Assembly: GCA_033725935.1 (NCBI GenBank)
Contig: MU867109.1
Location: forward strand, 124,001 to 188,000
Reading direction: 5' to 3'
Length of the DNA stretch: 64,000 bases
From: Cladorrhinum sp. PSN259
Lineage: Eukaryota > Ascomycota > Sordariomycetes > Sordariales > Podosporaceae
This document shows, in pieces, positions 55,208 to 64,000 of the stretch. Position numbers and translations under genes: made by a program. Every line of letters begins with the position of its first letter. Position 1 is the stretch's first letter. The notes beneath the pieces were generated by a model that worked only from the letters and a program-made list of their open reading frames with translations, was not told the DNA's origin and searched no databases.

Positions 55208-58200
55208 TCAGTGCATTCTCCTCAGCTCCTCCACAACATTCCTCATGTCCTCCACACTAGGCCCTAACCCTTGACATATCTCTTGTTGAGTTGCCTCATC
55301 AACATCCAAGAATCTCTCTAGCAACTCCCCGTCTAGAAATCTAAGAGGCGCATCGCCTTCCCTTTCTGGGTTTCTAAAGGCTCTATATCGCGAGAACGCA
55401 ATACCACCGACAGGTGGAATAGCTTCAACCAGCTTATCCTGAAACCTCAATAGTAAATCTTGGGCGTGAGGAGCAATTGTCCCAAACATGTAGATGCCAC
55501 CCTCGACCTGCAATATTATTTGGTCAGTATAGCGTACATCAAAGTACTCGAGCAAACAGAAACAAGACTTACAGTACCCAAAAATGCCCTTGGCACAATC
55601 ATGGCCCCGGGGCTGGTCTCGACCTTGATTCCTCTGATCCGGTTAACCATTTCTCCCAAGTTCAGTTCCGCCGTGACTCTCAGCTTCTGTTTCTCCTCGG
55701 GATTGACTGTATCCACATTCCTCTGCAGAACCATCAGATTGCCCTGCTCGTCCGCCTCCAACCACTCCTCTCGGTCCACATGGCAGAGAGCGGTCCCTGA
55801 GACGGCATGCTGATGTCTGGCGCGCTCAATGAGCCGGGGCCTCGGATTCTCATCCCCCGCAGGAACAAACTCGACTAGAGTCATGGACTTCATGAGGTCG
55901 ACAACCGCAATTATGTTTCCCTTAACTTCGAGCTCAACAGGGTGTGTTGATGGTCGGTATGATGCAAGTCGGGTCAATTTGGCCGTGGTGGTGGACATTT
56001 CCTCGTATTCGCAGACAACAACCGTTTTGGATAAACCGGCAACAATGTTCTTTCCAATAACTCCCAAGCAGCGGCAGACTCCTTTAAGCGGATGGCTAAG
56101 AATGGTGTATGGATCACGATATTCATCGATCCCAATAACGAGAATTCGTCCCCTAGTATCGTTATTGACGGCATACTCGGGGTCGGGAGTGTAGCTCGTG
56201 CCAACGATGAATCTTTCCGCCAGGTTACCGTACGAGTCGGGCAGCTCGGCCCGAATAACAGATTCAACAATCTCGGTGTATGATAGTGTCTCAAGTTGGA
56301 TAGACTTGCCCACTGGTTGAAACATGACCTCATCAATTATCCTAAAAGAGCTTTGGATGATCTCTTCTCCGTCGCTGATCTCGCGTCTGATACAACCCAG
56401 GCCAAATACCTTCTCCTTGGGGGAGTACGATATCCGCCGGATCATTTCGCCCATGGGCAGGGCCTGGATGTGAGTCCTCCTCATCCGGTCGATTGAGGAT
56501 ACTCTGAGTGAGGAATCCGTTGCAACGATGATGGAGCCAGGGAACGCTTCTGTATCGAATGGGCAGATGCACGTTGCGTCGTTTGCTGTCACGGCCGAGT
56601 ATATTATTCTGCCTTCCTCGCCGTAGATCAAGCTGGGATGCTCGGTTGTCGCAAATATGTTATAAATGCCGTTTTCTTGTGGTAATAGATGGAACTTTAC
56701 CTGCCTGGTCCCTAGTACCACCCGTTTCCTGCCCGAGAATTCCATATCCGGTGAGATCTCAAAGGTGACAACATTGCCATCCTCCATGGCAGCGAACAAT
56801 GTCGGTCCCGAGGCATTTCCTGGTAATATCTGCACAAGGGCAAGCTCTCGGGGTATTGAAGCGTCGTCTTCGGATTGTCGAAGAGATGCACCACGAATAG
56901 GTTGTAGGGTATTCAGGTCAACAAGAGAAACTGTCCCGGAAGTCCAAAATCCGACCACACCAATATTTGGCATTCCTGGTGATACGTGAACACAGGCAAC
57001 TTGATCGTTCTGGCTTATTTCTTTCTGTTCAACAGCCCACAATTGGTTCTCAATGCTGATCGACACTAGGGTTGTTCCCCGAACAGACAGCAACAACCAA
57101 CTGGCACTAGCAGAAGCACTGGTTATAGTCTTTCCCCCTTCAGGGGCCCAGGATGCTGTCATAACGCCGCTTTCGGGATCAAAGAGAGCAGCCCCTGTTG
57201 TCGTGACCTGTAGCAACTGCCCACCAGGTAAATTCATGGCCAACAGGGTCTGGAAATCTAGGGCCATGCCGCAAAATGAATCTACTTCCTCGACCTCTCC
57301 CAGGGCATCGAACCTAAAAACTCGCGTTTCTGTCAGGAATGACACCACAAGGGTGTCCGTTTTCTCTGAAGCATGTGACTTGAGAGGGAAAAGTGCTCGA
57401 GTATGTTCCAAGTCCGCAAGGATACCGACATCTTCCAGGCCGACGCCGCTGCGAACACTTCGCAGTGAACCATCCTTATACACGCCGCTGCCGGTGACTA
57501 TTCTTGCTTGCCCTGATGAATATTCGTTCCCCAACTGGTTGTCGTCTCCTCTGTTGCCCATATCCATTACGGCAAAATCAATGATGGGTCCGATGTTTGC
57601 CAAAGTTTGGATCGGCTGCACTAGTTGGTCGGGCTCCTCGTTGTGTAAGTCGACCTTCAACAGCTGGGAGTCTCCATAGTGACTCGCAACAAACAACAGC
57701 CCATTACCCAAATATACCAGTTGGTTCGCTCGAGCTGTGCTGCCGAGCTTATCCACCGACATTCCCTGTACTACTACTCCCTCGGTGAGTATTGACAGCA
57801 GGTGCAAGCCCCCGTAGTCATCAGCAAGGAAATAATGCGTTGCGTCGTACTCGGCCCAGGCAACGAATATGTTGGCTTTGTGAAGTGCAGACTGGACAGT
57901 GGTCTTGGTGACCTCGTCGATATACATTAAACTGGTCTCGCCCACCACTATTAGGCCACCGATATGTGCTCTTGCCGACTCGACATTTCGGACATTGTGT
58001 CTCTTGATTTCCTCCTCGACCTTGCGCACGGGAATCAGCATCGAAGCGCGAGGGTCCGGAATTTCGCAGTCAATCTCCCTCTCCTTTTCGTAGTTGAACT
58101 CGGCCGTTATTCTGTCCCGGTCATCCGAGGTTACACGGTAAGTGGCGAGCTTCGAGTCTATCGAATCCGCAGCACTTTGGTAAAGGAGGGCGATTTTGGG

Positions 58201-58798
58201 GTGGCCAGTCTCGCTGTACAGAAATGTGCTCGCCTTGATGAAGAGCTCCGAGAGACGGACTTGGTCCTTATCAACAAACTTCAAAACAACATCTTTCCTG
58301 GCACCAAGGCGCAATACGGAAAGCACGCCCTCCCAGAGATGTAGTACCAAGTGTTTCCCTGACGGATCTACCAATGCCTTGTCCTGACTTTGGGAGTCGC
58401 GCATGTGCCGCTCGCCTGGATCTCTGAATTCCTCAACAACGTCTAGCTGAGAAGTTTCGGGGTTCCATATTAATGTGAAGTATTCGAATCGATCGGTTCC
58501 TACAAAGAGGAGGTCGGTCTGGGCGTTACTCGGCTGGAGCTTCTGAAGTATCGCAATAGTGCCATTGACAGTCTTGGAATGAGCGAGGGTAAGCATGCCC
58601 TGTGAGAGACGCCATATTTCTAGCCGATTCGCTTTTCTATAATTACCAAGGTTGTCAGCACACGATGGTTTCGTCGCCGAGAACGACATGGCGGGGTACC
58701 CACGATAGAACCAAGCTCTCCTCCTCGGCCGAGAAAACGTTACTGCGCAGCGCATGCCGTACACTGCTTGGCCGGTGTATTGGGGCAACATAAGCCAT
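55208..58798 (-). CDS. ddb1: UV-damaged DNA-binding protein 1 (DDB1), CUL4 adaptor
   Basis: Triple beta-propeller adaptor of CUL4 ubiquitin ligases. In Neurospora the orthologue (dim-8) is needed for heterochromatin and DNA methylation. Exons: 58798-58704, 58636-55573, 55507-55208 (1152 aa; human 1140). The first exon gives MAYVAPIHRPSSVRHALRSN and joins via donor GTGGGT to KANRLEIW, as in orthologues. Another donor reading would give a stop. The long middle exon contains MMS1-type repeats (VGTDRFEYFTLIWNP, IGGLIVVGETSLMYIDE, FLADDYGGLHLL). The last exon carries the CPSF_A C-terminal helices (VEGGIYMFG, FRNPEREGDAPLRFLDGELLERFLDV). Confidence 0.96.
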
Positions 58799-59081
58799 TG
58801 TGGTAATCGCAAAAGTATCAGGCTAAGTAACTAAACAAAGGTTGAACTTTGTGAAGCTGCTATGCCGATGATTTGTTTGCAGGATCCTAGAGCTCCCCGT
58901 TCCACGAGTGGTTGATGCAATTGGCGGAGATAAGATCAAGCTCCAACAGACTTGTTCTCGCTTACATATCCCGTTTAAATGCATTTTGCCCCTCGTCGCG
59001 TCGCGTTACCCGGGTCGCGTTTAAGTTTAAGTGTAATTTTCCTGTTATGTATGTGTAATTCATTACCGACAAGATACAAAA

Positions 59082-60798
59082 TTACGCCTGCCTCAAGTGC
59101 TCAAACACCTTCTTCAACCTCTCAAGACCCACTAACAACGCCTCCTTGTTGGCAGTAAAGGTCAAACGAAACCATCCCAGCTCTTCCGTCGAAAAAGCAG
59201 ATCCACAGGCGAGCAAGACCTTATTCTCAGCACACCGGTCAAAGATATCCTGCTCCTTCTGGAGGTACTTTCCCCTATCCTCTGGCGACAACCGTCGGAG
59301 GAAAAGGTCTGGTAGAGTACCGTCGTTTGTTTGTGTCCCAGATAACAGTCTCCTCAGGTCTATCCAGAGAAACATACCCGCGTTGCTTCATAAAATCTCA
59401 GTGCCTAATTCTCTTTCTTAGAATGGTTGAGGTTGAGGAGAGACTTACGAGTTTCCAAAGTAGGGAATACCCTGTTCATCCAAAAATTGCGTTGTAATAG
59501 CGTAATGTTCTGCCAGGCGATTTTGGTTCGTTCCCAAGAAGGTATCGAGATAGCTCTGGTTGTCCAACATCCCAGCCCAGATATCCTGAACAATATATGG
59601 AGGCCATCCCAACATACTATTTATGACGGATTTCAGCAAAAAGGCACACCAACTGTCGGCCAGGTTCAGTGTACTTACGCATTGCTTGCAATTGCACTCA
59701 TCACTCCCTTGTTTCGGGTATACAACATTCCCAAGCGAAGTCCATTTGCGCAAAAGTCTTTGCTCGCACCGTATGTCACATGAACCAACTGGGAATCGAT
59801 CCGATCCGTGAGGTCCAGATTCAATATGGACGTAAACGGGACTGCTTTTGGTGCCTTGGGGTTGCTGAAAACGGATTTTGCGTAGATCTCGTCGCTAATC
59901 AGGTGGATGTTGTGTTCGCCGCAGAAGCTGGCAATCTCCTTGATAGTTTCGACTGGCTGTTTCGATGTCAGTTGTCTCTGACTCTTCTAAACCGGAGGCC
60001 CTTGACCGAATTTAACTCACGTAGCATCTTCCAAGCGGGTTGTGAGGATGTGTCAGGATCATGGCCTTGGCTTTTATCCCATCGCTAGCAGCCTGCTCTA
60101 ATGCCCTCTTTAGAGCCTTCTTGTTCATCTCAACGCCGAAGACATCGTCAAATCCGGTGTATCCTTCAATATCTTGAAACGAGGCAGGAATAACAACTCC
60201 TCGGGACCTCGTTGGGATATCGAACGCAAACCCTGGGTAAAATGGCTGGGGAATCAATATGCCCTCACCCTCATTGCAGAGTGCCCATGCCAGGGCATCA
60301 ATAACCGGGGTGACACCAGCCATGACGATTAAGTCATCTGGTTGAACGGGCTCACGAGCTTCAAACTTGGCGTTGAGGAAAGACGCAAGCGCTCTCTTCA
60401 AACGAGGAGATCCTTTTGGCCCTGAGCCGTAGGTGAGCTGAGAGATCGGATCGACTTTGGTCTGCACTATTGACTTAGCGATAAAGTTCCTTCCCAAGGG
60501 GTAATGGAAGTATCGTATACTGACATTCTGCTCAATAAAGCTACTGACTTCTTCGTGCATCATGGCATTTTCAGCCACGCCAAGGTTAACCCTAAAAGTT
60601 ATCAGTTTCTTCATTCTGATCCCGTTCAGTACATGTTGAGGACACCTACACGCCATCAGGAGTTTCTGGCGACCACGGAGTCGCCAAACACTTCTCGAAA
60701 AACTCCCAAGCCCTCATGTAAAGGTGGTTGTGGGCTCCCCTGGATGAAAGCCCAAACTCGGCCATCGTGGCGGTTTCGACCTCTGATACGTCGGCCAT
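59082..60798 (-). CDS. PLP-dependent aminotransferase, ACC synthase-like
   Basis: 489-aa fold-type I PLP enzyme. Exons (5'-3'): 60798-60650, 60591-60021, 59956-59679, 59616-59449, 59385-59082. After SSRGAHNHLYMRAWEFF comes DGVVNLGVAENAMMHEE, typical of 1-aminocyclopropane-1-carboxylate-synthase-like proteins. The PLP region includes AGVTPVIDALAWALCNEGEG, LTHPHNPLGRCY and SDEIYAKSVF. The Schiff-base lysine is K306 in YGASKDFCANGLRLG. The end includes WFRLTFT, which supplies the substrate-carboxylate Arg. Fungal members are often plain alpha-aminotransferases rather than true ACC synthases, so the reaction is uncertain. Exon 1 uses donor GTAGGT at 60649; using the GTGTAG two bases earlier would create a stop. 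Confidence 0.9.
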
Positions 60799-61694
60799 CT
60801 TCAAACTATCGTAAGCAGATGAGGCTCAGAAAAAAATCCTATGAAGCCACAGTCTATTCACAGGATCTCAAGGTTTGGTATAGGTTCTGACCCGGGGGCT
60901 TTTTAGCTTTGTCTGTCTGGTGAATTTACCCAGTTCTGACTCAATTCTCTTCTGTTTTACGTCTTCATCACCCGCTTCGTTGTATTGACGTTTTTACTCG
61001 TACTCAGTCCGGCCCCTCATCCATCTCGAACGATGCAACACTTCCTGGCACTAGCGATCTCGGCCCGTCGAGTTGGTGCTGTGGAGCCCGGCAAGCAACG
61101 GCCTCAATCCTTGATCCAAGTCACAAGTCACATTTGCGGCGTTCCATCTCCAGATGGTGATAGAAGCGATGATGCTCTTGTTAATGATATCGATGTTAGG
61201 AGCGGCCCAGTTGCGCTTCTCGGGTGGCCAGCAATTTCCGAGGTGTCTAGAGCGGGGTCGTTACTAGGCGCGCATCCGTGGCCCTCTGTCTTTCGTAGAT
61301 GCTCTAAATGAACGATTGTTGAGAAAACTTGATTGGGTTACTTCCAAAGAGAGGGCTCGTACATTGGCATTGACAACATTATGGCCAAGGTCGAAAGCCG
61401 AGCCCACGTTGCATCTCGCGCACGCTGCGAAACCCAATCGTCGCAGATTTGACTTGTGAAAGAACAGTTGACAGGAAAATACACTCGCGGCGGGTGAATG
61501 ATTGGAACACAAAGGGCCAGAGTTTCAAGGCTGCTGCCATTTCGATCGGAAGACGGGAATAGCTGGGCATGCTACGCCGGTCGGCTCTGCCAACGATTCG
61601 CGACTCGAAATCATCCAGCACCAGCAGTGGAAACGAAGGTCTCTTCCTCACATCTCGAGCAAAGCCCAAGATTGCAATGAAAAGAGAAAAGGAT
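60799..61694. other. Intergenic region
   Basis: 896 bp between the ACS-like gene start and the U2 RNA 3' end. Only short unsupported ORFs. Confidence 0.4.
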
Positions 61695-61882
61695 TCGCGT
61701 CGCCTGGAGGCAGTGTAAGACCAGGGACACTGTGACCAACAAACATGGGCAAGCCCAGAGGAAAGTCGATCGACGGACAAAAATAAGATTAATCAAGAAT
61801 CTACTCCGTAGAGTAGTTACAGTGATTAAACTGTAAAGAACAGATACTACACTTGATCTAAGCCAAAAGGCAAAGAGAGCTA
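61695..61882 (-). ncRNA. U2: U2 spliceosomal snRNA
   Basis: About 188-nt snRNA recognised by sequence and folding. The 5' part reads CTCTTTGCCTTTTGGCTTAG then ATCAAGTGTAGTATCTGTTC, the near-invariant U2 head. GTAGTA (61850-61845) pairs with the intron branch site. Stem IIb is a perfect 6-bp hairpin (61801-61816). The Sm site TTATTTTTG lies at 61786-61778. A small GGGC-AA-GCCC hairpin is in the stem III region (61747-61756). Stem-loop IV is the conserved CCTGG...CCAGG arm pair at 61725-61703. Ends are estimated from homologous U2 RNAs and could shift a few nt. It pairs with the branch sites seen in genes here (CTAAC/CTGAC). Confidence 0.93.
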
Positions 61883-61929
61883 AGGAAAAAAAAGAAGAAG
61901 AACAGGTAAAGTTTGGGAGGGAAGACCAG

Positions 61930-61938
61930 AATATATAC
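61930..61938 (-). promoter_or_regulatory. TATA-like element upstream of U2
   Basis: TATATATT on the minus strand, about 50 nt upstream of the estimated U2 5' end. It could set an snRNA promoter. Weak on its own. Confidence 0.3.
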
Positions 61939-62721
61939 CTGTCCAGGTGGTCTGTGCACTCCACCTGCAAATTCGGGACCATATGCAAATTATCAGTGCG
62001 TCGCTGCAGCAGGCAAACATACAGGTGGTAGTTGATGTGGCAGGCACCTTGATGGGTCAACCTGAGGTAGCAGGAAGGTTCAAGTATCTTACGGAAGGTG
62101 CTGGAGAGAGCTGGAAGTGCCACTGACAGTTGAGGAACCGTAAGCTCCATTCATGGAAGCCGCTCGTCATCTCGAAGAGGTATCTACCCACGTACCTAGG
62201 TGACAGATGCCCCTGGCGGAACGTTGGCTGGGACGGGAGGTTCTTGGGGAGGAGCAGGAATGCGCCTGGGCACCCGAAGTCAATGGAGTCGTCCATCAAG
62301 CAACCGGTGTCATTCAGGTCGCAGCATGGGTGGAATGAAGGAAGTAAACAATGATCAAATCCAGGATTATCACATCATGACTTTAATATCATGCCGCCGG
62401 ATAAGTCACTCCTGCTTCGCTTGCCATGGGCATACTCCATAAAAAAATTTGAAAGCTTTCTCAACTAGCTTTACGATACCTCGACCATCATTTGAGTTCC
62501 TCGCATTTTGTGACAACATAACCTAGAATACCCCCTCCCCGCTGCTGATACCAGCCGATCCAGAGGGCTTACACCTCCAGAACCAAGGTTTCTTGTTCTT
62601 GCATATGACGGCAGTACTTACTCGGTCTATATTCCATCCAAGCCAATTTCTCAGTTTTCCCTCCGCCTTCGTCGGAAACCAAACCAAATTCAACCGCACG
62701 TACAATGAAGCAATACAAACC
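61939..62721. other. Intergenic region
   Basis: No gene seen in about 780 bp between the U2 promoter and the small ORF at 62722. Confidence 0.35.
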
Positions 62722-63024
62722 ATGCCAGTGAAGACTCGGAGTCAAATTGCCCTGGCCAATGGCCAGGCCTTGCTCATAAAACAACTAAACCCCAAATTCG
62801 ACCAACAAGATATTCAGCATTTCATTGAGGTCAAAACTGGTTATGAAGAGCTGTTGAATGACGCGATACATAGCATTAAGAAAATGGCCCAAGAAGTCAA
62901 TGACGCGCTGGCAATGCACGACGACAGATTAGGTGCTTATGGGAAGATGTTGAACGATTATCTGGACAGAATGGACAACTACCGAGATCAATTGATTGAA
63001 ACCCTCAAAAGAACCAAGAAATAA
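62722..63024 (+). CDS. Hypothetical small coiled-coil protein
   Basis: 100-aa ORF beginning MPVKTRSQIALANGQALLIK. The sequence is rich in Asp/Lys/Asn/Leu with heptad-like spacing and suggests a single coiled coil. No domain recognised. A different reading frame overlapping its end (62996-63220) encodes a similarly charged helical stretch (REVMKFDKYLEKHLEEMDKRDG), and no GT-AG intron obviously joins them. The locus may be a frameshifted or decaying gene, or two exons with a splice I cannot see. Low confidence that it is translated. Confidence 0.35.
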   Translation: MPVKTRSQIALANGQALLIKQLNPKFDQQDIQHFIEVKTGYEELLNDAIHSIKKMAQEVNDALAMHDDRLGAYGKMLNDYLDRMDNYRDQLIETLKRTKK

Positions 63025-63932
63025 ACTCTGCGGCTTTCGCAGTGCGCCTTTGGCACTGACGAACTTCTATATCCATGCGAAGGAGGCCGGCAGAGAAGTT
63101 ATGAAATTTGATAAGTACTTGGAAAAACACTTGGAGGAAATGGATAAACGAGATGGAAGAAAAGTGAACCGACCTACATCTCGGACTCGGGAAGTGAGTG
63201 GTTTCGCAGGATATATGTGATGAGAGAGCAATATCTATTTTCAAGGTCTCCATTTACTAACAGAATCAACAAATCAGTCTTTGACTGTTGTCATTTCTGA
63301 AGTCACAGTGGAGGATATATACATCTGTGTTTGTGGAATCGGCCATACTCTCACATCGCGAGAATCATGTTGATGTTGTGAGGCTATCGTATCTATCTGG
63401 CACCGGTGTGCGGAGGTTTTTGACCCGGAGAATCAAGTTTCAAAATTCAGTGACATTTACAGGCAAGGTTTCCTCCCAACTTTTGCTGCCTTACCTTCGT
63501 CTTCGTGCCTTCCATTGCTGTATTAACGGTCCGCTGGCACTGGCCAAGGTACTCAGCCAATCGCCGATGTCAGTTTGATTTCCAAGTAGGTGCGGTTTGA
63601 GCAACAGCAACACGCTACGAAATATTTGCCAACAAACGGATGAAATTCGAGTCGCGAATAACGAATCAAGAGATGACTCTTTCGTCTGAACCCGAGTATT
63701 CTCATCACCGTGATTTCCTTTCCCTGCAGCTGCAGCAGAATGAGATGAGTTGACTGTTAGCAAATTCTATCGTTATTCTCATCACAATAGAAGGGCGGAT
63801 GTGAATATTTTTGATTATTGACTTCATTATTCAATATCCGACTTTGAACTTCATCAATTATAACTTCACAAGCAACTTGGGTACTATCGAGTATCGACTT
63901 CTGTCAACCGACTGACTTCCCATGACACGATC
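63025..63932. other. Intergenic region before the right-edge gene
   Basis: Contains the unresolved charged ORF at 62996-63220 described with the preceding entry. The rest shows nothing recognisable. AT-rich sequence near 63780-63870 could be promoter. Confidence 0.35.
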
Positions 63933-64000
63933 ATGGCCAACTCTACCAATGCCGGCATGGAGCTCGAGTTTGATGCCGAAGACTTTCTCCCCCTCAGCGG
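63933..64000 (+). CDS. 5' end of a gene running off the right edge
   Basis: ATG at 63933 followed by an open frame reading MANSTNAGMELEFDAEDFLP to the edge. An upstream out-of-frame ATG is at 63922. Too short to identify; the acidic N-terminus is typical of a nuclear or cytosolic protein. Real gene status is inferred from context only. Confidence 0.4.
   Translation, partial: MANSTNAGMELEFDAEDFLPLS

Overview
This window is nuclear DNA from a filamentous ascomycete, most likely a Sordariomycete (Sordariales-like). The grounds are dense short introns of about 50-75 nt with GT-AG ends and CTAAC/CTGAC branch sites, two Zn2Cys6 transcription factors, intron-rich housekeeping genes and a recognisable U2 snRNA. 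The lineage is an inference from gene content and protein style. I see no transposon, tRNA, CRISPR array or viral element.

Layout. 1-9.2 kb: an aromatic-compound catabolism-like cluster. An extradiol (vicinal-oxygen-chelate) dioxygenase cut by the left edge lies divergent from a TfdB-like FAD phenol hydroxylase, followed by an OrdA-like P450 and a Zn2Cys6 regulator. 9.8-11.2 kb: two convergent Pmp3-domain membrane proteins. 11.9-22.7 kb: cell-biology housekeeping genes: TAM41 (mitochondrial CDP-DAG synthase), MAD1 (spindle checkpoint), SYP1 (endocytic F-BAR/muHD) and a Csk1/Cak1-like kinase. 23.0-25.7 kb: GMP synthase with 18 introns. 25.7-35.9 kb: a 2.5-kb gene-poor stretch, a second Zn2Cys6 regulator, an ammonium transporter, and a divergent choline/GABA-type permease. 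36.3-39.2 kb: a protein with an inactive XPF-like C-terminus (Zip2/SHOC1-like). 39.5-47.9 kb: a WRAP53/Swt21-like WD40 protein, a PQ-loop membrane protein, a PAN/apple-type membrane protein and an R3H protein. 48.9-50.1 kb: a secreted Asn-rich protein with a 3.6-kb gene-free upstream region. 53.7-60.8 kb: the Rieske Fe-S subunit of complex III, DDB1, and an ACC-synthase-like PLP enzyme. 61.7-61.9 kb: U2 snRNA on the minus strand. 62.7-64 kb: a small coiled-coil ORF and the first codons of a gene running off the right edge.

How genes work together. Only the first four genes look like a functional cluster (oxygenases plus a likely local regulator). The ammonium transporter and the permease share a long promoter with several GATA-type sites, suggesting nitrogen control. 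The rest are independent single-copy genes. Exon joins were worked out by eye from splice signals, reading frame and family conservation; each multi-exon model given here closes in frame.
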